From: Cohnella sp. GbtcB17
GTDB taxonomy: Bacteria; Bacillota; Bacilli; Paenibacillales; Paenibacillaceae
DNA length: 64,000 nt
Direction of reading: 5' to 3'
NCBI RefSeq assembly: GCF_019091135.1
Contig: NZ_JAGXJW010000036.1
Coordinates: 1 to 64,000 of the forward strand
This document shows positions 9,418 through 18,843 of this stretch, in pieces; the stretch's first letter is position 1; every line of letters begins with the position of its first letter. The notes below the pieces were generated by a model. That model did no database searches. It had not been told where the DNA came from and worked only from the letters and a program-made list of their open reading frames with translations. A program made the position numbers and the translations under genes.

Positions 9418-11055
9418 TCAAAATGGTACGCCTGCCAGGCCCGGCAAATGCATGCGCCACGCCTTGGCCTTGGCGATTTGCGATTCCGCCTCGTCCGCGT
9501 GCCGAGTCAGCGTATCCGCCACGATCGACAGCGTCGGGATCACCTCCGGCGTATCGCCGGACGGGAGCTGCCCGCCGGAAGGCCACGCCCACTCGTGCAC
9601 GCCGCCCGACCCTTTGCCCGGCGCCGGATGGGCCAAATAATGCGTTTGCCTGGCATAACGGTACAACGCGTATTCGTATGCGCCCGGGGCGCGTCCTTCA
9701 TGGAACAGACTGAACGCGCCCCATAGCGCATCATAGCTGTTCTCGCCGAACAGCAGGAGGTCCGGATAACGGCTCTTCATGGCCGCCGCCCACGCCAGCG
9801 TGCCTTCGTACGGCGAATGGACCGGGTCGTTGATCCAGTAGCTCGACACGTCCAGGAAAATGCCGTCCACCCCGTAGGTGTCCACCAGATACGCCGCCCG
9901 TTCGATCATATGCTCGCGAAAGGCCGGATGGCCAAGATTGGCAAGCACGCTGTTGCTTTCCGCGGACAGGTCGTAATCCCAATCCACCCAATTGATGCGG
10001 CTCTCCATTCCCCATCGGTCCCGCGCGGCAACGTCCCGCAAACCAAGCGCTTCGGCGTACTGCAGGTTCAGCCCGTTGGCGCCGAGCATCGGCACGATCC
10101 GGAAGCCGAGACGGTGCGCCGTCGCGACGAGACTTGCGAACCCTTCGGCTCCGCCCATCGCTTCGCTCGGCTCGTAAATCGGATAACGATGATAGTAACG
10201 GCCGTCCCACGCGGGGAGAAAAGCCATCGCCTGATGGGCGGGCATCCGCTCCGCGATCCAGTGCAGACTGCGTTCCATCTCCGCGAACGTCTGAAATACA
10301 TGACCTGTCCAGTGCTCGCCGTGCAGGATCGTCACCAGCTTGATCTCGTCCAGCCAGGCCGGGACGTCGGACCGCCGTTCGTACGGCACGATATTAAAGT
10401 GCGACTCCAGGTCGGCGCATCGCTCCCGCACGATATCGGCCGGCTCCTCGCAGCGCCCGATGTGCCAAGGCGGCGCATCGATTTCAAACGCATGGCGTCT
10501 AGCGTCTTCCTGATGGACCAAGTCGAGCACATTGCCTTCCAGGTACGGATCTTCATGCACGGCGAAGCTTTTGCCCCGGACGGCGCGATCCTTCGACAAG
10601 GCGTACCAGGTTTGTCCCTTTCCGTTCTCGACGAATACCAGCGGCATTTTCATGATAAAGCCGGGATACGGTTTGGCTGCGATGCAGCCGCCGGACCCAA
10701 CCGTCTCGCGCCTGTTCTGATCGTAGGTGAGCGCCTTAACGTCCAGTCCCAGCACTTCGAGCATGATGGATTTGCATTCCTCCGAGGCATGACTCCCTCT
10801 GGCCGTCACGATGTAACGCCCATCCGCTCCTCGCGCGATTTCAAGCCCGATCGAGCCTTCCGCGCGCCGCTGGTTGCCCGCCCACGACAACCCGCTCGCC
10901 GCAAGCGTTACGCGGTCCCCTTCCCTGCGCACTTCGACGCGCTGCGGGTCGGGCGCGTATACGTTGTTCACCGTGAACAGGCGGACGGCGAATTGCAATT
11001 CGTCCATTCGGACAAAGGTATCTCCAAAATCGTAACCAATCGTATACAACCGCAT
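9418..11055 (-). CDS. putative TIM-barrel glycoside hydrolase (DUF6259-like)
   Basis: The open frame reaches 11097, but the only good ribosome binding site (AGGAGG, about 11057-11063) points to the ATG at 11055 or the TTG six bases further on, giving about 544 residues. A beta-rich N-terminal part is followed by a TIM barrel (about 230-500) with retained acidic residues in the order seen in alpha-amylase/melibiase-type barrels: NWVDWDYDL, then GVDGIFLDVSSYW (candidate nucleophile Asp), then LLLFGENSYD (candidate acid/base Glu). No signal peptide is visible, so it is likely cytoplasmic. It sits directly behind the importer permeases and in front of the DUF5695-like gene. The substrate is unknown; alpha-galactoside- or alpha-glucan-like cleavage is only a guess. 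Confidence 0.72.
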   Translation of the reverse strand: MRLYTIGYDFGDTFVRMDELQFAVRLFTVNNVYAPDPQRVEVRREGDRVTLAASGLSWAGNQRRAEGSIGLEIARGADGRYIVTARGSHASEECKSIMLEVLGLDVKALTYDQNRRETVGSGGCIAAKPYPGFIMKMPLVFVENGKGQTWYALSKDRAVRGKSFAVHEDPYLEGNVLDLVHQEDARRHAFEIDAPPWHIGRCEEPADIVRERCADLESHFNIVPYERRSDVPAWLDEIKLVTILHGEHWTGHVFQTFAEMERSLHWIAERMPAHQAMAFLPAWDGRYYHRYPIYEPSEAMGGAEGFASLVATAHRLGFRIVPMLGANGLNLQYAEALGLRDVAARDRWGMESRINWVDWDYDLSAESNSVLANLGHPAFREHMIERAAYLVDTYGVDGIFLDVSSYWINDPVHSPYEGTLAWAAAMKSRYPDLLLFGENSYDALWGAFSLFHEGRAPGAYEYALYRYARQTHYLAHPAPGKGSGGVHEWAWPSGGQLPSGDTPEVIPTLSIVADTLTRHADEAESQIAKAKAWRMHLPGLAGVPF

Positions 11056-11109
11056 CTTCCTCCTGGATCGCCATAAGCTGCGATCCGCAAATTTCATCGC
11101 CGACCGGCG

Positions 11110-11931
11110 CTAGCCCTTGATGCCGGTCAGACTGATACCCTCAATAAAGTATTTCTGGCCTATGAAGAACATTGCGATGGCGGGCAGCACCATGATCGCG
11201 GAGCCGGCCATCAGCAGGTTCCAGTCCGTGGCGTACATGCCTTTCAACTGAAGCAATCCGAGCGCCAGCGTAAACTTGGAATCTTCATTAAGAAAAATGA
11301 GCGGCCCGAAGAAATCGTTCCATACGTTCATAAAGGTGAAAAAGGCGACCACCGTCAATGCGGGTTTGACCAGCGGGAGCATAATGCGAATATATATCTG
11401 CAGAAAGCTAGCGCCGTCGATGACGGCGGACTCGTCCAGGTCCCGCGGTATGTTCATGAAAAACTGGCGCATCAGAAAGATGTTGAACGCGCCCCCGCCG
11501 AACCAGGCCGGCAGAATGAGCGGCCAGAACGTATTGACGGCCCGCAGCTCCGACCACATGATGAAGGTCGGAATGAGCGTTACGGCCGAGGGCAGCATCA
11601 TAGTCGACAGAATCACCGCGAACCAGGCGTTGCGGAACCGGAACCGCAATCTCGCGAATGCGTATCCGCACATGCTGCTCGTCAGAACCACGCCGATCAT
11701 GACCGGGATCAGGATCAGCAAGGTGTTGAACAAATAACGGGCAAACGGAATGATGTCGAACACGTCCGCGTAATTTTGCCAGAGCAGCTCTTCCGGCCAG
11801 ATGCGGGGTGGGAAGATGAACAACTCGTCGGTTCTCATCAGCGAGCTGCGAATCAGCCACAGGAACGGTACGGCTGCCAGCGCCGCGCAAACGAGCAGAA
11901 CCGCGAAGCTGGCCGTCTTGCGAATTCGCAT
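11110..11931 (-). CDS. carbohydrate ABC transporter permease (MalG type, CUT1)
   Basis: About 273 residues, six membrane helices, with the permease-ATPase contact loop (ESAVIDGASFLQIYIRIMLP) near residue 180. The frame opens with a GTG at 11943, but GGAGG overlaps that position and instead places the start at ATG 11931, one base after the stop of the partner permease (TAACATG). It is the second membrane subunit of the importer whose binding protein is at 12834-14240. No ATP-binding subunit is encoded nearby; Firmicute CUT1 systems commonly share an MsmX-type ATPase. Confidence 0.93.
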   Translation of the reverse strand: MRIRKTASFAVLLVCAALAAVPFLWLIRSSLMRTDELFIFPPRIWPEELLWQNYADVFDIIPFARYLFNTLLILIPVMIGVVLTSSMCGYAFARLRFRFRNAWFAVILSTMMLPSAVTLIPTFIMWSELRAVNTFWPLILPAWFGGGAFNIFLMRQFFMNIPRDLDESAVIDGASFLQIYIRIMLPLVKPALTVVAFFTFMNVWNDFFGPLIFLNEDSKFTLALGLLQLKGMYATDWNLLMAGSAIMVLPAIAMFFIGQKYFIEGISLTGIKG

Positions 11932-11932
11932 G

Positions 11933-12841
11933 TTACTTGCCACCTCCGTAATGCACCCATGCTTTCGAGCTCTTGAAGACGCCGGCAGTCAACAAAGCGA
12001 TCAATGCGAACAAAATCCAGGACAACGCGCTCGCATAGCCGAAGTGATTGTATTGGAACGCCTCCCGGTAGATCAGGTAGACATAGAACAATGTCCCGTT
12101 GTTCGGTCCCCCGCCGGTCATGACGTAAGCCTGGGCGAACGCCTGCAGCGAACCGATCAATCCCATGACCAGATTAAAGAAAATGACCGGCGTAATCATC
12201 GGGATCGTGACGTAACGGAACTTGTGCCAGCCGTTCCCGCCGTCGATCTCCACCGCCTCCAGCAGATGCTTGGGCACATCCTGCAGCCCCGCGAGGATGA
12301 TAAGGGCCGCGCTGCCGCAGCCCCACATGCTCATCAGGATGAGCGACGGAATGACGGTCGCTTCGTCGTAAATCCACATTAACGTCGGGAGACCTACGCT
12401 TTTCAGCACGGTATTCAGCAGGCCGAAGTCCGGATTGAACAGCCATACCCACAGCATGCTCGAAGCCACGATCGGCACGATCGTCGGCAAGTAAAAAATC
12501 GTGCGGAACGCCGCTTGACCCCTGACGCCGTAATTCATGAACAACGCCACGACGATGGAAGCCAGCATCGTGAACACGACGCTCCCGATGGCGAAATAAA
12601 AGGTGACCAGCAGCGACTTTTTAAAGAAAAGGTCCTCGGTGAAAACGGTTCGGTAATTGTCGAAGCCGACCCATTTTGCCGCGCTCAAAATCTGCCAATC
12701 GGTCAGGCTGATGCCCAGACTGGCCACCATCGGACCGATCGTCCAGATCAGCAGGCCGAGAATCGCCGGAAGGGCGAACAGATACCCGGCGATCTCTTCC
12801 TTCTTTTTCAGCGCGATTTTTCTCGATGCAGGCTTACTCAT
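11933..12841 (-). CDS. sugar ABC transporter permease (MalF type, CUT1)
   Basis: 302 residues with six predicted membrane helices and the cytoplasmic ATPase-docking loop (LLEAVEIDGGNGWHKF) in the expected place near residue 200. The start codon overlaps the stop of the binding-protein gene by eight bases, indicating translational coupling. Together with the MalG-type gene immediately downstream it forms the channel of a sugar importer. What it imports cannot be read from sequence; the following hydrolase-like genes suggest an oligosaccharide. Confidence 0.94.
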   Translation of the reverse strand: MSKPASRKIALKKKEEIAGYLFALPAILGLLIWTIGPMVASLGISLTDWQILSAAKWVGFDNYRTVFTEDLFFKKSLLVTFYFAIGSVVFTMLASIVVALFMNYGVRGQAAFRTIFYLPTIVPIVASSMLWVWLFNPDFGLLNTVLKSVGLPTLMWIYDEATVIPSLILMSMWGCGSAALIILAGLQDVPKHLLEAVEIDGGNGWHKFRYVTIPMITPVIFFNLVMGLIGSLQAFAQAYVMTGGGPNNGTLFYVYLIYREAFQYNHFGYASALSWILFALIALLTAGVFKSSKAWVHYGGGK

Positions 12842-14240
12842 ACCGGTACTTGTCCCCGTATTTGGCCTTCAGCTTCGGCAAAATGTCGTTGCGCACGACA
12901 TCCGCGGCCGTCTTTTTACCCTGCCACAGCTGATCGAGCTCCGGATTGATGATGACGAGCGCCTCGGTGTCCTCCCAGTAGTAGGAAGGGTTCTGCTTCG
13001 TGTGATTCAATGCGTAATCGACGACGGCCTTGCGGTATTCCGGCGGATGCACCGGCGTATCGGTCCACTTTTTGATCAACGCTTCGTCCGTATACCATTG
13101 CTCTTCGTTGGGCATCCACAAGCCGCTGTTGATCAGGCTGATGCTGTTCTCGGGGTTCATGATATAGGCATAGACCGTTTCGACCTGCGCCTTGTATTTC
13201 CGCGTTCGATCGGTGTCGAAAATGATGACCGGTTCGCCGAAGTTGGTCGTTAGCGGCGTCTTGAATTTGGGCAGCACGCCGATGCCAAGCTGCAGATTTT
13301 TCTCGTTTTTGGCTTTGCCGAGCGTCTGCAGCGACCATTGCCCGCTGATCGACATGGCGATCCGTTTGGTGAGCAGCGCCGTATCCTCGGCGGGGATGGT
13401 GGACATTTGCGACGGCTTGGGCATGACTTTGTCCACGTACATCAGATCGGCGATCGACTGAAGCGCTTCCACGGATGCGTCGCTGCCGATCGTGAAGGCG
13501 GCGGCGTCTTCGCTTACGATCCCGGTTCCGTTGCTGAATAGCGCAGCCGGATAATATTGCCCGAGACTTTGAATATTGACGCCGAATGTCTGCACGTTAT
13601 TGGCGTCGAAGCCTTCTTCCCCCGGATGCTTGCCGGCACGGTCCTTCGTCAGCTTCTTGGCCGCATCCACGAATTGCTCCCAGGTCCAAGCCTCGTCCGC
13701 GGAAGACGGCGGATAAGGCACGTTCGCTTCATCGAACATTTCCTTGTTGTAATTGAGCACCAGAATTTCGTTGGCGACGCCCGCTCCGATGATGGAACCG
13801 CCGCTATTCCGGAAAATGACCGAATCCAGCTTCTTGCCGATCCGGTCGCTCTCATACAGCTCGGTCAGATCCGCCAACTTGCCGTTTTGCGTCCATGACG
13901 CCACGGCTCCGGAAGGAAAGTAGCCGAGATCCGGCAGCGTATTCGAGGACGCCATCGTGTTCATCTTCGCCATATAGTCGTCCGCGACGTGCATGCCTTC
14001 CACCTGAATGTTCGGATGGAGCTTGTTGAACTGATCCAGCTGTGCCAGCATCGACGCCTTCTCCTCCGGTCCTCCCCAGAAGGAAAACTTGAGCTTGACC
14101 ACCTCTTCGTTCGCCTTCGCGCTCCCTCCGGGACTTGGGGCGGAACCGCCTGTATTCCCCCCGTTCGCGCAGCCTGCTGCAATTGCAAGCAGCAGAAGCA
14201 TGGCAATCCACGCGATAGCTCTCTTTCTCGTATTGACCAT
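12834..14240 (-). CDS. extracellular sugar-binding lipoprotein (family 1 SBP)
   Basis: 468 residues. The N-terminus is a lipoprotein signal (positive MVNTRKR, hydrophobic core, lipobox IAAGC with Cys24), followed by a Ser/Gly-rich linker and a family-1 solute-binding fold. The RBS GGAGGG precedes the ATG. It is the first gene of an operon running left through two permeases and two to three putative carbohydrate-processing proteins. It captures a sugar outside the membrane and hands it to the permeases at 11110-12841. An AraC gene diverges from its 5' side at 14500, with a cre-like site in the shared 259-bp control region. Confidence 0.93.
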   Translation of the reverse strand: MVNTRKRAIAWIAMLLLLAIAAGCANGGNTGGSAPSPGGSAKANEEVVKLKFSFWGGPEEKASMLAQLDQFNKLHPNIQVEGMHVADDYMAKMNTMASSNTLPDLGYFPSGAVASWTQNGKLADLTELYESDRIGKKLDSVIFRNSGGSIIGAGVANEILVLNYNKEMFDEANVPYPPSSADEAWTWEQFVDAAKKLTKDRAGKHPGEEGFDANNVQTFGVNIQSLGQYYPAALFSNGTGIVSEDAAAFTIGSDASVEALQSIADLMYVDKVMPKPSQMSTIPAEDTALLTKRIAMSISGQWSLQTLGKAKNEKNLQLGIGVLPKFKTPLTTNFGEPVIIFDTDRTRKYKAQVETVYAYIMNPENSISLINSGLWMPNEEQWYTDEALIKKWTDTPVHPPEYRKAVVDYALNHTKQNPSYYWEDTEALVIINPELDQLWQGKKTAADVVRNDILPKLKAKYGDKYRYE

Positions 14241-14353
14241 TTCCCAGCCCTCCGTCTATTTTCTGATAGAATGTGACCTACGCCCAGAATAACATCCGGA
14301 CGCAGCCTTGTCGGTATACGAAAAAACAGAATAGGTGGCTGAAACCGACCCTC

Positions 14354-14367
14354 TGTAAACGCTTTAT
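14354..14367. promoter_or_regulatory. possible cre (CcpA) site
   Basis: TGTAAACGCTTTAT matches the B. subtilis cre core (TGNAANCGNWNNCW) except for the penultimate C. It lies in the 259-bp region between the divergent SBP operon and AraC gene, where glucose repression of a sugar operon would act. It is a sequence match only. Confidence 0.4.
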
Positions 14368-14499
14368 ATTTTCTGCTACACTGAAGCTGATTCCATGGAT
14401 CGCCCCAAAGACTCCCTCTTATCGGCTATAATCGGTCTTTTTTGAGGCTTGCCATGGCGCGCGGGAATGATTCACGTACATTAGGTGGTGAATACTGAC

Positions 14500-15405
14500 A
14501 TGAAATTCCTGAAATTGAACATCAACCGCCCGCTCTCCTTCGTGTCAGCCGGCAGCTTCGTCGCCGACCAGCCCTGGATTCACACGAAGCGAAGCATCAC
14601 AAGCTTTGAACTCATCATCGTTGTGCGCGATACCGTCTACCTGGAGCTCGGCGAGGAGCAATACCCTTTGCAGCCCAAGCAAACCTTGCTGATCCTGCCC
14701 AACCAATCGCATTGCGGCTACGATTGGTCCGACAAGAACTGCTCCTTCCACTGGTTCCATTTTCAATGCGAGAACGATTACGACGTTATCGAGGAAAAAG
14801 AACTGTACGCCGACCTGATCATGTTGGACAACAACCCGTATCTCCATCGTTTGGCCGATTATGTGTACATTCCCGTCTTTTCTTCCCCCCGGGAGATCGA
14901 GCGCGTGAATATTCTGTTTCATCAGCTGCTGCACACCATGGAATCCGGATATTACACCGGACATAGTCTGAACTACTTGGTTACGCTGCTGCTCATCGAG
15001 CTGTCCGAGCAGACGCTTTCCCAACTGAAGAGCCAATCACAGACGGACGAAGCGGCCGATCCGGCCGAAAAAAAGCTGATGAAGATTCTCGAGTGGATCC
15101 GCATTCACAGCGCCGAACGTATATCGGTCCAGGACGTCGCCCAACAATTCACTTACAATAAAGACTACTTAATTCGCTTTTTTAAAAAACATATGGGCAT
15201 GAGCATGCAGGAGTATATCCACAGCCTGAAAATCGCCAAAGCCAAAAATATGCTGTACCAATCGTCCATGAGCATCAAAGAAATCGCCTTTGCGCTGGGC
15301 TTTCAGGACGAGAAATATTTCATGAAGCTGTTCAAACGGCTCCAAGGTCTGACGCCGACGGAATTCCGCAGCGCCTATTACCGCACGCACCTGAATAACA
15401 AATGA
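14500..15405 (+). CDS. AraC-family transcriptional regulator
   Basis: 301 residues with an N-terminal AraC cupin and a C-terminal double HTH (ISVQDVAQQFTYNKDYLIRFF; MSIKEIAFALGFQDEKYFMK). The open frame extends to a GTG at 14485, but AGGTGG at 14483-14488 fits as a ribosome site for the ATG at 14500. It is divergent from the CUT1 operon headed by the binding protein at 14240, so it is the likely activator of that operon, responding to the imported sugar (inference from position and family). A TATAAT at 14427-14432 could be its -10 box, without a convincing -35. Confidence 0.92.
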   Translation: MKFLKLNINRPLSFVSAGSFVADQPWIHTKRSITSFELIIVVRDTVYLELGEEQYPLQPKQTLLILPNQSHCGYDWSDKNCSFHWFHFQCENDYDVIEEKELYADLIMLDNNPYLHRLADYVYIPVFSSPREIERVNILFHQLLHTMESGYYTGHSLNYLVTLLLIELSEQTLSQLKSQSQTDEAADPAEKKLMKILEWIRIHSAERISVQDVAQQFTYNKDYLIRFFKKHMGMSMQEYIHSLKIAKAKNMLYQSSMSIKEIAFALGFQDEKYFMKLFKRLQGLTPTEFRSAYYRTHLNNK

Positions 15406-15470
15406 CTAAATGGTGCTGTAGGGGCAAAAAGTTACTTTATAGACTCGCGGGCCGGTCTACATGGAGCGCG

Positions 15471-15497
15471 AAAAAAGCCCTCGCTATCGCGAGAGCT
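15471..15497 (-). terminator. Rho-independent terminator after the GH78 gene
   Basis: On the minus strand a 9-bp stem (AGCTCTCGC / GCGAGGGCT, one G-U pair) with a GATA loop is followed by six T residues. It lies 27 bp past the stop of the rhamnosidase gene at 15524. Confidence 0.9.
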
Positions 15498-15523
15498 TGA
15501 TGCTGGCACGCATTTGGATTCAT

Positions 15524-17812
15524 TCATTCCGTCGACCACTCGTTGTCTCCTGCCTTCAGCTCGCGATCGATCGTCCTGCCGCCGATCGGAAGAGACAATC
15601 GGGCGTCCATCCCTTCCGGGATCCGGGCCCGCACGCGGACGGCTCCGTTTTCTTCGCGGTACCAGCCCGCCCGGATGACGCCGAGCGGCGTCCATACGTC
15701 GGCTTCGGCGAACGTCAGGCCGTCCGGCAGGTACGGGCGGATGACCGTCTTCGCGAAGCCCGGCGCTTCCGACCGGATGCCGACGACGAACTCCTGCAGC
15801 AGCCGGGCCGGGTAACCGTTCCACGCATGGGAGTGGCTCTCGATATCGTCCCAGCCCTCCCACATCGTTGTCGCCCCTTGGGCGAGCATGTATCCCCAGC
15901 CGGGATATTCTCTCCGGCTCAGCAGCGCGAACGCTTCGGCCTCCCGTCCGTTCTCGAACAGCATACGCAGCAGCGGCAGCGAGAGCACGGTGCGGCATTC
16001 CCACGGCTGGCGCGCCACGGAATCGATCGACGCTTCGCGGTCCTCCGCCGGCACGAGGTCCGCGAGCAGCGCGATGGCCGTCACGCCCTGGTGGGTCGCG
16101 GACGCGCCCGAGCTGTCCCGGAACCGCTTCGCCTCCGGGTCATACAGCTGCCCCACGACCCGCTCGGACAGCTCGGACGCCAGGCTCGCGTAGGCGCCCG
16201 CCTCCTTTTCCCGACCGAGCAAATCCGCCGAGCGGCTCAATATCCGAAGCGCCAGCACGAGTTTGATCTGCTGCACGGTCAGATGCGCGCCGGCGTGCTC
16301 GACCGATGGATACGGCCAGTCGCTGATATGCCAGCCTTTGTCGAGCGGCACGAGCCCCGTCTTCGGGTCGCGGATGCCGACGAAGTAGTCGGCCATCCGG
16401 CGCACCGTCTCGTAATGCTTCGCAAGCACCGAGACATGTCCCGACGCTTCGTACAGCTTCCACATGAGCGTCGCGTAGTGCAGGTCCCACTCCGGAATCT
16501 GGAGACGGAAGTCCTTATTCTCGTAATTGGTCGGCGCGACGAACGGGAACGTACCGTCGGCCAGCTGCGCATCCGTGAAGTCGGAGAGCGTCTTGTCGAC
16601 GACGTCGATCGCGTCGAAGTTGTATAGCAGCGTCTCTGCCTGCAAATCCGTATCCGCCGTATATTGCGCTTGCTCGCGATGCGGACAATCGACGGTCTGG
16701 CCGAGCGTGTTGTTTTTCTGCGTCCGGATGGCCGCGGCGTACAGCGCGTTCAAATGCTCGTCCGAGCAGGAGAAGCTGCCTACGTACGCCATATCGGTAT
16801 GCGCCCAGCAGAGGGTCACTTCGCCGGGCAGGATCTCATCCGGATATCCGGTTACCTCGACGTAACGGAACGCCTTGAAGGAAAAGTCCGGCTGCCACGT
16901 CTCCGTCTCCGCTCCGCGCATCGTATACTCGTCGTAGTAGTAATCCGAATGCTCGTTTGTCACATTATGCTTGACCCGGCCGTTCTCGTCGAGATCCTCC
17001 GACATCCGGAGCCGGATCGTCGCGCCTGCGATTCCCCTCAGCTTAAACTTCGGCCAGCCAGATACGATACGCCCGGGATCGAACACCTGCGGCCGCTCCC
17101 CGTTGGCGTCGCCTCCCGCCGGCTGCGGCAGCTTCGCGCAGACGATCTCCTCCTCGATCGCGCCCTCCGGAATCAGCTGAACTGCCATCGGCCATTGTTC
17201 CCGGCCGATCTTGGCGACCTTCGCCTTCAGCGTCGCCGCTACCGCGTTGCCGGCGAAGCGCCATTCGGAGTCCAGCTTGCGCGCGTCGAACTTCTCGATC
17301 GCCGACACCCGGCGCTTTTGCTGATAGGGCGTCCCCGTCTCGTGCGGCATCTCCTTCAGAACCCGCCACGTCGCGTCGGTCCGAACGACTTCCTCGGTGC
17401 CGTCCGCATAGGTCAAATGAAGCTGCAGCCTGAAGCCCGGCAACCCGTCGTAGTAGTTCTGGCCGCCCCCGCCGAGGTAATGGGCATCCGCCGTCAGGCA
17501 GTTCGTGCCGCTCGAGAGCAGCTCCGTTACGTCATAGGCCATATAAGCTTTTCTTTTCTCCGGATTCGTCGGCGCGGGAGAGACGAATCCACCCAGTTTC
17601 GTCCCGTTGACGTAGACTTTGGCCGTATGGTGCGCGGAGTAAAACAGCTTGGCCGAATCGAGCGTCCCGCGCACCTCGATTTCCTTGCGGAAATAGGCGA
17701 AATCGTTGATCCGGATGCGTCGCGAACGCCATATCCAATCCGCCTCCCAGACGACCTCCAGATCCGGTCGATGCTTGATTGCCGTTCCCTGCTCTTTATC
17801 GCTTGCGCTCAC
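15524..17812 (-). CDS. alpha-L-rhamnosidase, GH78 family
   Basis: 762 residues, without signal peptide. The order is GH78-like: two beta-sandwich domains (about 20-340; FYSAHHTAKVYVNGTKLGG, LGGGGQNYYDGLPGF), an (alpha/alpha)6 barrel (about 350-680) with DCPHREQAQYTADTDLQ near 372, where the family has its DCPQRDE acidic cluster, and TMWEGWDDIESHSH near 650 holding a second conserved Glu, then a C-terminal beta domain ending IRAGWYREENG. The start is a GTG at 17812 with GGAGAGG upstream. It is somewhat shorter than many GH78 enzymes because the N-terminal fibronectin-like part is missing. It should remove L-rhamnose from imported oligosaccharides. It is divergent from its probable AraC regulator at 17935. 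Confidence 0.9.
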   Translation of the reverse strand: MSASDKEQGTAIKHRPDLEVVWEADWIWRSRRIRINDFAYFRKEIEVRGTLDSAKLFYSAHHTAKVYVNGTKLGGFVSPAPTNPEKRKAYMAYDVTELLSSGTNCLTADAHYLGGGGQNYYDGLPGFRLQLHLTYADGTEEVVRTDATWRVLKEMPHETGTPYQQKRRVSAIEKFDARKLDSEWRFAGNAVAATLKAKVAKIGREQWPMAVQLIPEGAIEEEIVCAKLPQPAGGDANGERPQVFDPGRIVSGWPKFKLRGIAGATIRLRMSEDLDENGRVKHNVTNEHSDYYYDEYTMRGAETETWQPDFSFKAFRYVEVTGYPDEILPGEVTLCWAHTDMAYVGSFSCSDEHLNALYAAAIRTQKNNTLGQTVDCPHREQAQYTADTDLQAETLLYNFDAIDVVDKTLSDFTDAQLADGTFPFVAPTNYENKDFRLQIPEWDLHYATLMWKLYEASGHVSVLAKHYETVRRMADYFVGIRDPKTGLVPLDKGWHISDWPYPSVEHAGAHLTVQQIKLVLALRILSRSADLLGREKEAGAYASLASELSERVVGQLYDPEAKRFRDSSGASATHQGVTAIALLADLVPAEDREASIDSVARQPWECRTVLSLPLLRMLFENGREAEAFALLSRREYPGWGYMLAQGATTMWEGWDDIESHSHAWNGYPARLLQEFVVGIRSEAPGFAKTVIRPYLPDGLTFAEADVWTPLGVIRAGWYREENGAVRVRARIPEGMDARLSLPIGGRTIDRELKAGDNEWSTE

Positions 17813-17934
17813 GATGCCGCCATCCTCTCCGCTTCATTTTTCATTAGCATACAAGAGAGAATCGGTTGCTTGTAGAGGGGGGCATATGATATGAATAGGG
17901 CAATCGCATCCTGATGGAAGAGGAGTCGTCGATC

Positions 17935-18804
17935 GTGTCCGCTACGCCGTTTAAGCTCGAAGGCAAGATTTTCTGGCAGCCGGAATTTCCAATCGCGGTC
18001 ACGCGAGAGCGCGAGCGATTCACGCTGCCTATCCACATTCACGACTTTGTGGAAATTCAATTCGTCGCCGAGGGCAAAGGCTTCCATTATATCGGGGACG
18101 AACGGATTTACGTGGAAAAAGGCGATCTGTTCATTATTCCCGTCGGCACGAGGCACGTCTACCGACCCGCATCGGAAGCGCCGAAGGACGAGTTGATCGT
18201 CTACAACTGCTTGTTCGACCCTTCCGTGCCGGGTATTCTTGCGCGTGCGTATCCGCTGCCTGCGACGGCGCTGTCGCTGCTGTCGGGCGACGACAGGCCG
18301 TACCGCCGGTTCAAGGATATTTATAATGAAGGAAGAGCTTGCATGGAGTCGCTCTACCGGGAATACGGCTCGCAATTGCCCGGCTACGAAGCCGTGCTCT
18401 ACGCGCGCCTGACCGAGCTTCTCGTCTGCCTGCATCGCCTGGAGACGGCAGGAAGCGCTGCCGTCGCGACAAGCTCCCGGTTGTCCGCCGCGCTTGACTA
18501 CCTCGAACGCCACATCGATCGGCCGGTCACGCTGGCCGAAGTGGCCGCCCATCTCCCGGTAAGCGCGAGCTACATGCAGCGTATGCTGAAGCGCGCGACG
18601 GGACAATCGTTCACCGAGTACGTGCAAAACCTGCGAATCCGCCATAGCTGCGAGCTGCTGCGAAGCACGACGCTGCCCGTCAAGGAGGTCGCCGCGCGGT
18701 CGGGGTATCGCGATTTGAAGTTTTTCCACGAGCTGTTCCGCAAAAAAACGGGGAAGACACCGATCTCCTACCGGAACGAAGGGGACGACGCCAAGGTTGA
18801 ATAA
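17935..18804 (+). CDS. AraC-family transcriptional regulator
   Basis: About 289 residues, cupin (HIHDFVEIQFVAEGKGFHYIG, GDLFIIPVGTRHVYRP) plus double HTH (VTLAEVAAHLPVSASYMQRML; LPVKEVAARSGYRDLKFFHE). The frame opens at ATG 17914, but AGAGGAG at about 17919-17925 fits a GTG start at 17935. It is the paralogue of the regulator at 1218: the two share the same cupin signature and both face a GH78 gene. It probably controls the divergent rhamnosidase at 15524-17812. It converges on the dgoD-like pseudogene. Confidence 0.93.
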   Translation: MSATPFKLEGKIFWQPEFPIAVTRERERFTLPIHIHDFVEIQFVAEGKGFHYIGDERIYVEKGDLFIIPVGTRHVYRPASEAPKDELIVYNCLFDPSVPGILARAYPLPATALSLLSGDDRPYRRFKDIYNEGRACMESLYREYGSQLPGYEAVLYARLTELLVCLHRLETAGSAAVATSSRLSAALDYLERHIDRPVTLAEVAAHLPVSASYMQRMLKRATGQSFTEYVQNLRIRHSCELLRSTTLPVKEVAARSGYRDLKFFHELFRKKTGKTPISYRNEGDDAKVE

Positions 18805-18843
18805 AAGATTGCGAGATTTCCGCTAGTCAACGCGTTTTTCCTG

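Noticed and set aside
10841-11097. Start of the DUF6259-like gene at 11097
   Set aside because: No ribosome site precedes it and the first 14 residues are basic and unlike the family; AGGAGG points to 11055 or the nearby TTG.
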